From: Tanypteryx hageni
Taxonomy: Eukaryota; Arthropoda; Insecta; Odonata; Petaluridae
Assembly (NCBI GenBank): GCA_028673005.1
Contig: CM054116.1
Location: forward strand, 100,480,207 to 100,544,206
Direction of reading: 5' to 3'
Length of the DNA: 64,000 nt
Shown: piece after piece, positions 15,901-30,600 of the stretch
How positions within the stretch are numbered: position 1 is the stretch's first letter
Layout of the letters: each line of letters starts with the position of its first letter
Program-made: the position numbers and the translations under genes
Notes under the pieces: generated by a model
Seen by the model: the letters and a program-made list of their open reading frames with translations, nothing else
What the model was told of the DNA's origin: nothing
Databases searched by the model: none

Positions 15901-18620
15901 TTTTTTCATGAATACAATACTTTCCCCTATACTACGTATATGGAGAAAGTACAAAAGGAAGGGCAGGTGAACAAAGTTGGTCTATTAATCAAGCTTCAAT
16001 GATTAAAGAATATATCAAGCTTACTTATTTCCTGGCCTTATGTTAAAGACTTTCAGTTATCTAAACACTATATAACCATTGCAAATTACTGTATATGCCA
16101 ATCTACCAGTTGACTTTTGAAGCTTAAAAAAATTCTGTAAAATCTTGGGGTTGCCATACACACTGGGTATAAAATGTGAACCATAAACTCCAGCATATTT
16201 TTTGATGTAGATGACTGCCATTTTGATTCAGCCATTCAACTGTTTACCATTTATTTAGTAGATGTAATTTAGAAGATTTGTAAAATGATAATTTAAAACA
16301 ACAAATAACTAAGAATTAAAAATTTTCGCTTTAATATGTGAAATGATTTTTCAAAAAATCACAATATACGTTCTATAGAAAATTACAAAAATGGCCAAAG
16401 GAAATTTTAAAAACATTCAAGAATGGTATTTTTCTACATTGCAGTTTAAAAATCATGAAATCCCTCACCTTCTGCATCAGACTCGTAGAAATTGTCAAAT
16501 TCATCCTCTGGAACAAACGTTACAATATTGTGCTCATTGTGATCTGCAATAAATGAAGATCAGTATAGATATCAAACAGACGATTCGACATCTTCCAATA
16601 AAAATTAATCTGAAGGATAACAATTATTATTTTGTTATGACCACTTTACTGAAAGTGATGATGATCCAAGTCTGCATGTCCGTTATTGAAAATTTAGCCC
16701 CTAAGCATTCTGCCATGGACAAATTTACTGCTGCTGCATCAAATGTCAAGGATACTACTGCAACACCACAATCATGTAGAAAATTGAAGCACTGAATGAT
16801 CAAATTTGCTCGTTCTACACCACTTAAACCATCTATCAAGAAATACCCTACAGGAATTTTCCAATTACAATTCAATGCTACAACCATGAGCACAAGAGCT
16901 TCCTTAGCTTCTGGAAGGGAATCATCATCTAACCCTGTCCCATAGTCAATAAAGCCTACAAATCATTTCCCATCAAATTCAACATGCCTCCAAATGGCCA
17001 TTTCATCCATCATCACAGCACACATAGTTGGTTTGTTTGCAGCACGATTTTCTTCCATTTTCATCTTGAGAGCTATGCATGGTTCTTGGCTGAACCCTGG
17101 TTTACCATCTACATTTGCATACCATTTCTGGATAGTGCTTGGATGTGGTAAGCTTTTACAAATAATTTTTCGGACATAATTATAAGTTCGGGTAGAATAG
17201 AAATTCAGTGTTAAAGCAAAGGTCCTTAACTCTGGAGAATAGGCAGCTTTTGTGGGTCCTTTTCTTGCTCGGATAAGCATCTCTTCAATAGCTGGTGGCA
17301 GACACTTCTGTAGGATGCAAATGAATGTGAAGTTTTACTTGAGAATGTTCATACACATGCTAGGCCAAACAATTAATCAGCATAATTGCAGCAATATTAC
17401 TGTAATACTGGAAGTGTCTAATGCTCATATGCATTTATCTACTTTTAAAACTATAACAATCGCAAAGATTTCATTCAAAGAAAATGGAAAAATAACTTCC
17501 TCAAAAAAGCTGACTCATGCAAAAAACCAAGATAATATGATAAAAGAATTTTCAGCAAAATATCTCAAGTATTTTACATTACCTCTAATGTATCTGAAGC
17601 AGATTCACTTATCATTTGCTTTTCTCGTAAATGCTTTACCACTTTCCGCAGACACTTATTTTGGGCCATTGTTCGTCGACACAGTTGCTGCAGTAATTTC
17701 ATTTTTTTACTGTAATTTCTGCTGGCTTTTCTAGCAGCATCAAGGCATTTCTTAGATTTACTTGGTGACATTAATAGGTCATCTGTAAAGTCCCCAATGT
17801 ATGTCAGCCTATGTTTCTTTGCAGCATGCAATGTAGTACTTAAAACAAATTTAAGTAATATAATCATTACAGATCATGCTCTATAGAAGTAGATAGTGAT
17901 TTAACTTAAATTTATTGCAGCTATGCAGATAATCTGCCTGTATAATATTTAACTAACCGTAACCTTTAACTTACGTACAATGTTAAATCACTATGATAAA
18001 CCATAATAAAAATCATTTTATAGTTATTACTAATATAATGTAAACTACTAATACCTTCATTACGATTTTATTAATGGATACTTACTTGGATACATTTTGC
18101 TCGGAACTGTTATTTGAAATTTCATGCGAGCGTTGCTCTGACACAGTTCTGTCAATAGAAAGCTTTCTTTTCACTGATGTCTTCTGTAGATGCAATGTAA
18201 AATCAAATATAGTTGGAACTATATTTGGTTTTAATTTTCTTCCAATGCCAAATGCCTCATTGTCAAAAGAATCAGGTGTGAAATGTCGTGAGCATATTCG
18301 GGAGTATTTGGAAGGCACGAACTTTTCCCTTCTTAAAGCAAGAATCCATTTCTTCTTCTGCTCTTCATTTGCAGGAAAACTAACGAGATGAAATTACAGT
18401 GCTTCTTACCTTGCCGCATAAAGCAATTTAAAGCCAAAATATGAGATAAGCTCATTTCAATGCAAAATAAACAAATCGTGTTACAGCGCATCGTAGGCCA
18501 TTTTATATATATATACATATAATGCATGCATACATATAAAATATTAGAGATCGAAATATCAGAACTACAACTGAGTGTTAAGCATAACATATAATAATGT
18601 AAAATATAAATTAAACGTTT

Positions 18621-18687
<67 letters not shown>

Positions 18688-21600
18688 CCTATAATTATTG
18701 CCCACATTATATACAAATATATTTATACACACTATATAATAGCTCGAAAATTTTTCAAATATATTCGAAACTTCAATTTGCCACTAAGGCTATAAAAGTG
18801 CACGTTGTCCCTTACCTATGAAATGATACTGGTGTACCTTTCTTAGATTTCTCCTTACACCCGTAAGCAACACAATATTGCACCATTTTTAACAATAAAC
18901 AATAAAATCCACGAGATTTCCACGCCTTACTCCTATACCACTCCTACACAAAACCACTCTTCGTCCCACAGTCACGTGCTTCTTGTGTTGACTTCAGATT
19001 TTGGACGTTAAGCGCTGTCTATCTTATTAATGGTCGAAGGCCGATACAATGATCTATGTCTATTCGACTTTTATATAGTGCTAGAAGCTATTTAAAGTTT
19101 GTTCCATGAAAATCTGTTGAGTTTATCCAGGGAAGAGTGTGTTTTATGACCGCCATTTTGTTTCAATATGGCGGACAAAGGTTTAAATAGCCCGGTGTAA
19201 ACCCCCAGGCCATACTGTAAACAATATGTAAATTTCATGCTGATCTGTTTAGCCGTTTTTAAGTGATGCCCGAACAAACAGAATCACAGGCAGACAGACA
19301 GAATTAGTTTTATTTATAGAGATTAAAATCTCTCCTTTCAATTAAGTTTAAATAAGTACAATCTGTAAGGGTTGTCTATAGGTGCAAGGTGTGCAGCACA
19401 CTCCGAGTGCACGCAGGGCACTTTTAGCTATATGGGTTTCAAAGCAATTGTTTATGTTTTAGATCATCCCTATTTACTTTTATGAATTAAGTTTATCTAA
19501 AACGTTAAATTTAACTGTTATCACACCATAATATTTTCTTGGATGTTGCCAGATACGAATTTAACCATGGCTAGAAATGATACGAGACGTGACCATACCT
19601 AAATGCTTTTGTGAACCAAAATACCTTTTTTTCTGGAAATTTTTCTAAAAAGTTGGGGTGCATTTTATAGTACAAAAAATACGGTAAATATGACTCTAAA
19701 ATATTTGTTCCCATCAATTTTCTGACCAATTCTGTAAGAATTTTGTGCACATAATGTTAGAATTTGAAAAAATTATGGGCTACTTTGTTAAGAAAATCAT
19801 GGCCAAGTTATGCAGAATTTATCTATTTGGCACGTAAACGACAACAAAACTAAAGATCTTATATTGTCCTGGTTATGTCCCGGTTTTCCTTCCCCAGAAC
19901 ATGTTGTGTCCTGGTTTTACTTCCTCAGAAACTGGTCATCCTGATGTCTTATGTTTTGATACTGTTTTTGGTTTTACATCTGCAACTATGAGCATGCTTT
20001 TTTTCGCAAAAGGCATTACAATCAGAATTCATCTTCCAAAGCTTATTTTGCATGTTTTAGTCTAGTGGTCCCTCATTTGTGTGCAGCTACTCTTTTTCGT
20101 CTTTCACTCTTTCGTGGTAAATGTCACAAAAAATGGGTACGTGAAGTTTTACTTCAACTTTAGACTGCAAATTATATATTATCTAGTATTTTACGAATGA
20201 ATATAAATTAATATACGCATTGCCTTAATGGCAACATTTTTTATTTTATTTTTACGTAATGGATCGTGTAAAGTGAACAGGTTCCCCAAATGGTAAATTG
20301 TGCTAAAGCAAATTTTGTGTTAAGCAAACTTGTGTTAAGCAGTAACCACCTGTATACTGTACTTAACAGATCTATATTTGTTGTTGTTTTATTCAGGAGG
20401 AGGAGACTGGGATTGAGATGTCTGAGGATTTTGAAGGGAAGTTGCAAGACCTGGGTGAGAAGGAGGAGGAAGAAGGAGAGGAAGAAAGTGGGGAGGAAGA
20501 TGATGACAATGTTGATAAGCAAATGGGGAAGACTGGGAGTGAGGCAGAAAAGCTTGATGATCAGATTTGGGGCAGCGATTCAGAAGATGAGGAAGGAGAT
20601 GATGAAGAGGAAGGTGAAGAGAAAGGCTCCGAAGGTGAGGACGATGGCCACGGAGGCAAGGGTGAGCATCCCGAGCTCGGTGCCAAAGACCAGTCTCTTG
20701 GCAAAGCAGATGAAGAAGAGGAGGAAGGGGAGGGGAAGGAAGATAAGAAGAAGAAACAGAAAGACATCAATGAGATGGAAGACAAAGGAGAAATTGATGA
20801 TGACCAGGTAAAGCAACTGAAAAACAATGATAATTACTTTGTTTAAAGGAGGATGTTTCTTTCGTATGTAACGTAAAGTTGATTGAAAATTACTCCTTAC
20901 ATGAAAATTAGAAAAAAATGTGTTGCAATTGTTTTCTGTTTTAGGTGGACCCCTATCATGGAAAACAAGAGCCACTGCCAGAACCAGAGCCATTAGACCT
21001 TCCTGATGACCTTCAATTAGATGATGGAGAAGCAAAAGACAAAGATGGAAATGAAGAAGAGAATCCCTTTGATATTGATAAAATGAAAGGTTTGTCGGGT
21101 GATATTTCCAAACATTGATCCCATTTATAGTATTTATAATGCTAATGTATTAATTAATGCCATGAGTCCGGTGGGAGTGTATATTAAATATATTGGGCCA
21201 TTAGTTGATGTTTATGAGAGTTTGTAATCACAATATTAATTTGATTATGTGCTGCTCAATGATTCATCTTGGAAATCAAAATAGTTTGCAAAAAACTGCT
21301 GTTTTACAGATTAAGCAAACAGTTATTGGAAAATGATGCATGATGGTTACTGTTGATGCTACCACTACAGTTGTGTGCAAGTATGGAGATTGTTTTCAGA
21401 GAACTGTATTGATTGCTGACCTTGACCAACTTAGCTTATTCTTGGTCAGTCATAAGTGTCATCTGTCTAGATTTAAATGAAGTAATGGTGATGAGGAATG
21501 ATTCAAAATATAAATAAATTTTATGCCATTTATGAAGGATTTGAAATATTATTTTAAATTCCTCTCATATTGAGATAATATTGTTTTAGTCAATTTGTAG

Positions 21601-24600
21601 GACTTACTAGAACAAAATTAAACATTAGATTTTTTAGAATTCCAATCAACAGTAACAAAATAAGTTATCCTGTGTAAATGGCTCATAAATTTTAATTTCA
21701 TTTTTAAATATACTATTTGAAAAGCGCAGATTTGAGTAACATTTTGGACAAGGTAATTTAAATCACCGAAGAAGTGGTATTCATTGTCTATTCAACATTT
21801 CTAGTATGCACCCAGATAAAAAGTATTACCGCAGATTTGAATTACTGCTGCACTGATTATGAATTTATGAAAGGGAATAAGATGATTAGGGTAATAGGTG
21901 GATTGGAAATAAAGATATGTAAAATATAATATCATCAGTGGATAGGTTTTACAAGCAGCAGGAGCATCAGCTTGAAGGAGGCTTGATTATCAATGACAAC
22001 AGAGAATGTGTTATCATTGTTGTAAAATGTTGGGAATAATGGTAAGAAATTGATGGATGAAGCCTTTATTTTGTAGAACTCGATAATAAATGAGTTGGTT
22101 CTCGTGAACAAAATTGGAATTATTTTACAAAGTGACTCTCCTTTTCATTTAATGGTAAGAAAGTTAAAAGCACAAACTTGGAAATGTTGGAAAGAAATAT
22201 TGTATACTAATTCATAAAAGGATATCGTAAAAAATAGAAACTTGAAGGATCATTATCATTCAAAATAAGATATAATTATTTTGTTATGTGAATTAAGAAA
22301 ACTGAAATTTGAGGAGAAAATATCCTGTTCTTGATCGGTAAAGTACACTATTTTTTCTCCTTTTCAAATTTCTGTTAAACTTTATGTGCTCATGCATAAT
22401 AACACAATTCCTTAACATTCTATCCAAATTTCAAGTGTTAATTTGTAATGAATTGGTTTATTATTTTCTCAGAGCAAATTGGAGACGATGTTGAAAATGG
22501 AGATGAAGATGATGCAGATAAGGTTTCCCAGCAAGGAGAGGATAAAGAGCCTGGAATGGAAGAAGATAATGAAGGAGATGAGGAAGAAGGCCCTGATGGG
22601 GAGGGCCTCAAACAAGACCGTTCCGACGATATGGATGTGGAAGAAGATGGGGATGCTGAGAAAGGGGAGGAGGACACTAAGGGAAAAGGGGCTAATGATG
22701 AAGAGAAAATTGAAGAAGATGATAAAACTCAGGAAAAGGATGAAAAGGAAACAGAAGAAGAAGATGCTGCAGAACCCTCAGATGATCGGCCAAGCGTGGT
22801 GCCTGTGGAGGCTGCTGCAGATAATCCCAAAGAGGGATCAAAAGATAAAACGGAAAGTGCTCAAGAAGATGTGAATATGGAGGAAGGCAAGAATGAAGAG
22901 GACAGAAAGGAAACGCATGGTGTGGGATTGGCACAGGAAGAGAAGAAGCGACAAGGTCATGGAGGTGAGACAGAGGATGCAGGTGTTCATAGGGAAGAGT
23001 TGACCAAAGAGGATACCGAGAAGGAAGAGAAGAAGAGGAGGAGGAAGCCAGGGGAATCAGATAGCAAGAGAACATTAGGTTGGTGGCCGTCCCATTCATC
23101 CCACTCAATTAGTTTCCTCTTTCTGAGAGAATTAAATAATTTTATCAGGCATGACTGAGGTAAATGTTATATTCATGGCTGAAAGGATGATTAAGAGGTG
23201 AATGTTGGTAAAGTATTCTGCAAATGAAAACCAAGTCTTTTCGCATAAGATTAATTTCATAAAATTATTTTTTCTATTATTCATTATTGTTCAGGAACAT
23301 TATTATTTTAGAAATATTTGACAGCTATAATGACTATTTTTGATGTCTGAAAATGTTTTATCCAGAATGATGTATAAATAATTATATCAGATTCTATAGC
23401 AGCAAAACCTGTGTGTGAATTATATTTGAAATTCAAAAGTATGGATAGCTAACCTCGGTGGGAGCTCATTATTTGTCAACTTTAATTAAAGCCAGTGATT
23501 GTTGAATAACTACTGATGACAGCCATCTTTTAAGTGAAGTGTGTGGTGATTTACCGAACTATTTTATAGGTATAGAATCTATCCGAGTAATTTGTACAGT
23601 ATTAATATTTGCTGTTTGCTGAGTTACCTTATTTGAATCTATCAAAGTAATTTGTACAGTATTAATATTTGCTGTTTGCTGAGTTGCCTTATTTGAATTG
23701 GAATTTCTATGAGTGATGTAATGAAATCGGGCAAAAATCTCTCTTTTGTTTCTGTATTAGTTATCAATTTTTGTAACCTGGTTAATGTTCACTTACTGTA
23801 TTATGTCAACAGGAGAAACCAAGGAGCCTCTTAAGAAAAAGTTGAAGACTGTTGAAATAGAGAATAAGAGAAGAGATGTTAGGGAAGAGGATGATGGCAA
23901 AGGTGATGTGGAGAAAGATAAAAATGAAAAAGAACAGGAATCAAAGGGTGATGACAATGAACTGTATGAGCACATCAAAGAGGCAAAGCAGAAATCTGAT
24001 GTCCAAACTTTGGATGCTGCAACTGAGGTTGGTAGCATTGGTTTCTAGAAGTAGTTTGAAGAGATGTAAACATTTTGTAGCGTTGCACTGGTCTACAACT
24101 TTCAGACTACATGTTAGCCTAATGGGCATTCATATTTTTTTATTCATGTGCAAGTTTATGTGAAGCATTAAACATTAGAGTGCCAAACCCATAATGATAG
24201 GTTTAGTAAAAAGTATTAGATTTTTTTGCCATTTTGCATCCCCACATCATAATATCTTACTCAATTTTTGTGATTTTAAATTATCATTTTTACCTTTACA
24301 TAAAATGCTATATTGCCTGAATTTATTACAAAACATTGTCAGTTTATAAATATTTTTGCATATAAATATTAGGGAAGTTTTAATAACCGATTTCCCAGCT
24401 AAGAAACATTTTAAACTTCTGAGAAGTGCAATGTCATTATTATTTTCCTAATTTGTGCTTAATTAAGCACATACTAAGAACATATTTCATTTATATGTTA
24501 AATCAGGGATTGGCAACCTTTTGTGCATGGCTGGATGAGTGTTTACATCCGAAGTTTTCTGGACATTCTGTGTTCTCATATTAGTAAAAATCATATCTAA

Positions 24601-27600
24601 ATATTTTACCAGCGTTAAATATTCATCAGAAAAGGTTTTGAGACCAAAATTTTACTGAAAAAATACGAAATTTTCTGTTAAAAATTACAGATCACTTTTT
24701 CATTATGGCTTCGCGGGCCGCATAAAGTGCACTTGGGGGCCGCATCCGGCCTGCGGGCTGTATGTTGCCGACCCCTGTGTTAAATAGTAATATAAATTTT
24801 AAAATTTAATATCCTTCAAAAAATCTATTTTTATTTGCTAAAATCTCTTGAAACAAAACCTATGTAGTATTATTTTAAATTCTCTTAATCATTTTACACA
24901 AAATAATTAATTATTATTATACAATTAAGTAAATGGCATTATCAATTTTTGCTCCATACGTAGTATAGGAGAAAGTATTGTATCTGTGAAAAAAATTGAA
25001 TTCAAGATTTCAACAGAAATGTACATTTTGAGGTCTCTTGAGTACTTTTTTGTTTGTTTGTATTTCTGGCTAATCAGCCTCTTGGAATATTATAGCCTGT
25101 CCTCTGAGTACATTTTCACTATTGATGGTGTCTGTGTATGTTTGTGGTATGTGATAGAAATTTTGTGGACTCTTAATTCAAAAACTAATAATTGGATCAA
25201 TGCAAAACTTTACATTTACTACAATTTTTGTTAGTAATTCAAGGTTTTGACTGAAAATGGTCAACCGGAAGTGGAGGTTTATTCTTGTAATTTTTCCATT
25301 TTTTTCAAATATCTCCTTTAGGCCTTAATTTATGTAAATATTTGTTATTATTAAAGTTGTGGAAAATATAATTTTCTACAACTTTTGTTTGAAAATTTTT
25401 TTCATAAAACTGATTAAGAGATATTTCGATTATTTATATTAAGTTATCCTAATGCCTGCTGCTACATGATTGAGCCAGACATTTTGATTGGTTGCTGAGA
25501 AACAGCCCTGCCTCTAGCACTTTGGAATTGAACAATAATATTATACAACTAGGGAGCCTGTGACATGTTTCGCAGTCAGAGCTGGCTAGGAAAATCACTG
25601 GATCCAGTTCAAAGTGCGTGCATGGCCGCATTCGGGTCAAACATTTTTAGGCAGCGAAGCTGTAGTAGTGGAATGCCTTATGAGCACGTCTTGTCCATCC
25701 TTCCGTCTGTGGTAACTTTCATCTCCTAAACTGCTGGACAGATTTTAATTAAATTAACTACAAGTGATCCTTATTAAAATTCAGTACCCAGTTGTGATAT
25801 TGAACTGCATCCGTCAATTAGAACTTCCACTTTATATAAGCACTTAAATAAACATGCTCGTATTTCGATAAATGGCATCCACCATGCAACAATTAAATAC
25901 CTTATTTTTCTCTCCCTATATGATCAGTACAGGTAAACTCCATTACAGTGCGCTCCGTTAGAACGTGAAATCCAGTACAATGCGGTCAGTCCATGGACTC
26001 CATTTTAACACGGAGTTTGTTATTACACGGTATCAAATTTGCGCGAGGGGAAAAAGAAGTTTTTTATCAAATGTTTTCATTTTGCAACAACCACATATGG
26101 GAGATAAGCTTCCCACTTTGTCAGACAAATAATGTATACTCATAATACATACAATGTATGTATGTGTACTGTATGAAGAGAAGCAAACATTACAAAGCGG
26201 TAACTTATTTGCCTTGCGGAGAAAATGTCAGTCACATTGATCACTTGATCGCTTTGTTATTCTTTTGAATAAAATGTTGCAGCTTATCTCCCGCTGTCTT
26301 TACTTTTACCTTTTGATGCAATAGACCCTCTTCGGTGCCCCGCTGGATAAGGAAATCCATTTATATCGCAGTCTGAAGTTATGCATCCCATCCACTGGTA
26401 TAGATTAAAAAATTTATTCGAATAGAAGACAACATGGACTTCAAAAAAGTCTGTGAGACCACGTAATTACAACTTATAGTTTCAGAGATAAAAATTTGAG
26501 AAAATCCCAAGCATAACATCACATATTTTGTTTACATCAATCACTAAGGCGCTTCTCTTTGGAAATTAAAAAATGTATTCAGATAGAGGACAACATTTAC
26601 CACAAAAAAGTCCATGGACCACATAATTATGACTTCTAATTTTGGTGATAAAAATTCAAGAATCACCTAATCTTTCGATACCGTTTTGTATATATTTCCC
26701 ATAAAGAATGCCTTTCAAGTCTCTCTGAATTCAATTTATGGGGTTTACCTTTCCATCTTGTTATTTTCTCCATAAAAAATATAGAAGAAAGTATTGTTTT
26801 TGTGAAAAAATCGAATGTGAGATTTCAACAGAAATACACATTTTAAGATCTCCTGAGTATGTTTTCACTATTTGTTTCAAATATCTCCATTAGGACTTAT
26901 AAATATAACTTTAAGCCCACCAAATATGCCTCGTTGCATCTTCGCTATGAAAAGGGAGTGTGGAGCTCAGAACACCTCCTTTACGATTAAAGGATGGGCG
27001 ATTAAGACGCTGATGCGAGGGGAATCATATAGATACTTGGGAATTCCCATGGGCTTTTGCCACGCGATGTCGCCGGCGGAGGGGCCGCCTAGTGCGGCAT
27101 CCCCCCAAACCTCCGTGTAAAAATAAATAAAGTGTATTACAGTGACAACAGATATGTGCTCTCAGTGGTGCCACCCCCAGTGCATTTCCCTGCTTAATAA
27201 CATTTAGGAGTTATGTTAATATTTGTTTTTATTAAAGTCATAGATAACATAATTTTCTGTTTTTTGAAATATTTTTTCATAAAACATTATTCGTCTGAAT
27301 TTGCTTAGTACAGTGATACCTTTGCTTCTGTACCTGGGATAAAATTTTCTAATTGTTGATAGAGATGCCCACACTGCCAAGGATAATATTATGTGAACGT
27401 GAAAAGTGATTCAAAGTATTTTTCACTGTGAAAATTATTCAAAGTTTAAAAATTATTCGCAAGTGTAATTGCTGATAATTATTCTTGAGGATGCTGATTT
27501 CGAGAGCAATTTTTAATTAGGTATTTATCAGATTTTTTTGTTTTTGTAGTTCTGAAATTTAGGCAGTCATTAATAACATCTGCTCAACTTTAAAATATTG

Positions 27601-30600
27601 TAATGTTACTCGAAAAACAATGTAGTTGTTATTCTACACTAAAAGTTCAAGATCATCTCCAAAGTAAACTTCTATTGAGATTGATGACATATCTCGAGAA
27701 TTTAGACAGAAGCATCCTATTAGAAAATCATTCTTATAAAAAATGTTGACTAACCAAAATTATGTTTTAAAATGTAACTATAAATATTCTTCTATAAAGC
27801 AATACCTTAAATACCTTGATCTGTTTAATCTTGGACAACTTATTTGAACTAATTTACAATGACTACATAGAATTGCCTTATACTCTTCACACAGGTAGCA
27901 AATGACTATATGTAATCCTCTGGTACTCAAAGGGTTAATGTTTGCTTATGGATTCATTGGTATATGATAAGAAATGGATTTTTTTACTCCCCATATTATA
28001 GTGTTGAGATTATTTTTTGGTATTCATAAAAGCTTGTCTGCAATTACTTAGAAATAACAGTTAACATTTGTAAATATTTAATGATAATTGTATAGCACAG
28101 TATAATAGAATTTTTTATGATGGTCGGCTAAAATTACTGTATTTACCTGCGTCCAAGATGACCCTGAATCTAAGACTGTCAAAACAGAAAAAGCATTTTA
28201 TGATCTAATTTCTCACTGACTGTATTTGGTGTGTATTTCGAACACACATATTCAGTATAGGTATACTAGTTCATTCATTAATTGAAATGGTTTATTACAA
28301 ATTTTTGTCTGAAAAAAAAAATTTAAAATGAAGACTTTATTAATTGAATTCCGGATTGTAAGTTTTGCAATGAAAAATTTCAGGAGATACAATTATTTTA
28401 TCTTATGTTTCATTTATTTAAAAACACATCGATTAAATGTGTGACCATACTTCCTATGTTCTATGAAAACTTGTCGCGGTCAGTTCATCGCACGCCAAAC
28501 TTGTTATGCATCAATTCATCTTTCAACAGATTTGTCGTGAGACAAATTGGAAAGCAAGATGCCATAACTGGTGTACGGCAGGGAGATACTTTTCCACAAA
28601 AAATTTTCTTTATATTTTAATAATTCCAGAATGAATCGCAATTCTCTTTACAAATTACGTGAGACATTGGATAATGTATGGCAGAGAGTGATTCCCAACC
28701 CAACAAGTGTATTCCCCTGCCGTACACCAGTTATGGGTCTCGCCTTCCAATTTGTCATGCATGAAATTGTAATGCGATGAATTGGTGTGCAATTAGTTTG
28801 TTGCGTGACGAATTGATGCACCACGAATTGAAGCACGGCGATTTGATGTGCGATCAATTGACCATGATTTATTGACAGTATACAACTTCATACTCAAATT
28901 TAAGATTTTTGGCTGAAATTTGGAAAAACTTCGTCTTGAATTTGGGTAAATATGGTGCTTAATTTAGTCGATTGTTGTGTTTTTTCAGTAAATAGTAAAA
29001 TTAAAGTTGAAAATACCATTGTATTGATATATTTAGCAGTTATTTTGAGAAAGATGTATTTTCACCGAATTTTATGATTTATACTTGCAGAGAAATATTA
29101 AGTGAAAGGTTCAAATGTAATAATGTTTATTTTGACTATTTTATAAAATGCAGGATCAAGCTAAAATGCAGCCTGTACCTAATTTGGAAGAAGAAGAGGC
29201 TGACAAAAAAGTTGATGAGGAAGAGGAAGTTGCCATGCAAGAAGGTAATGTTATTGTCATTCAGTAACTATTCAAATTAACTTTGTTAATAAATTAAACT
29301 CAGCTAAACATGTACATGTACTGAAAATGGCCGGAAAAGTGTAGTAACACATATACACTCAAGTATATGGTTTTTGTTTGTAGATTTAAGGTAGTATAAA
29401 TATACCATTCTGTTAAACACAAGATACGCTTTGTTATTGTCAAGTATTAATTACTGTTTATATTTATAGATCTGTAAAGTTAAATCTTTTTCTTACTATA
29501 ATTTATCCACTTTTATCTGATTTAAATAATCAGTAGCATGTTGTCTTTTATTACAGCTTAAAGTATATGACTTTTGTTTTTACTTCATAGAGCTCTCCTT
29601 TTGATAGTCTAAATCTGTTGCTGCTTCATTGTTTTGTTTCTTGAACTAAAATAAATGTCATTGAGAGAGAATTTTTTTTATCCTTGGTAGATGAGCCATT
29701 GGTCCTGGAAGAGCAAAATCCATCAGTTCAGAACCCTGAGGAAATGGAAGAGAAAGGGGATGAGAAAAAGAAGAAGCCCAAGGAGAAGAAGGATGAAAGA
29801 GGAAGAGAAGGAGGTGGAGAGGGAAAGGCAGAGGTTGAGGGAGAAGTGATTGTCACAATGGGAGCTCAAAGGGGGGCAGAGTCGACTTTCCATACTCGGC
29901 ACTCTGCATTGGAACATGAGGCAGATGTGACCCACGATAACCCTGAAGTATTGCGCCAAAAGTTGGAACAGCAGCTAGCAGAATGGAGTCAAGTATGTTC
30001 ATTTATATGCCATAATCAATTTTATTGCTAATTGTCAGAAGAATGCTCTATTGTTGGTATAAATAATTTTTTCCTTGTATTAACTAGCTCAAATTTTTAA
30101 CAGTTTTGTCAAATATTATTGGGGAAAAATGCAGGAACCTCATTGATCTTTTGTCATCCTTTTATTGTATGCTTTTTCTGAAATGGTGGGTTTTTCCAAA
30201 TACCTCATATATTATGGTTCTTCCAGAAATACACTTTTATTTATCTTATTACTTTTAATTCAAAATTTGATTTGAAAAGGCATGGAAATCATATTGTGAA
30301 TCTATGAACAAAATATGCTTTAACTCTTTCCTTGGCATGCTGTGCTCTCAAATTCTTTACAGTTCTTGTAGAACATTTTCCAGGTTTACCCAAATCTAAG
30401 ATGACACCTCACTTTCAAGACTTATTACAAAAAATTTATGACCTAAGTCCATGAGATTCCTACAGATATTCAAAGATCTAAAGAATTTTTTTACCTTAAG
30501 CTTATTGAAACCCACAATTTTCTGGCATATCAGGAAAGCCATTATACTTGATTAGTGTATATCACTCACTATAACTCTCTTCAACATTTTTCTTCTTTAT

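Larger units (their letters stand above)
14748..29992 (+). other. MDN1: Asp/Glu-rich domain of Midasin (exons 15-21)
   Basis: Exons 15 to 21 encode a low-complexity stretch rich in Glu, Asp, Lys and Gly, the acidic tail known in Midasin between the linker and the MIDAS domain. In the family it is a long flexible tether that lets the MIDAS domain swing onto the AAA ring. Recognisable anchors inside it are LDLPDDLQLDDGE and NPFDIDKMK in exon 17, the LG/ETKEPL junction of exons 18 and 19, and YEHIKEAKQKSD with QTLDAATE in exon 19. Purine-rich GAA/GAG/GAT codons dominate, so the opposite strand shows long Ser/Pro/Leu open frames that are not genes. Confidence 0.9.

Noticed and set aside
18333..18716. 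Open frame with alternating Tyr-Ile
   Set aside because: It runs across the (TA)n microsatellite; it is not a protein gene.
20561..20827. Long Ser/Pro-rich open frames opposite the acidic Midasin exons (also near 22438, 14204 and 23793)
   Set aside because: They are mirror images of GAA/GAG-rich coding sequence and show no protein homology of their own.
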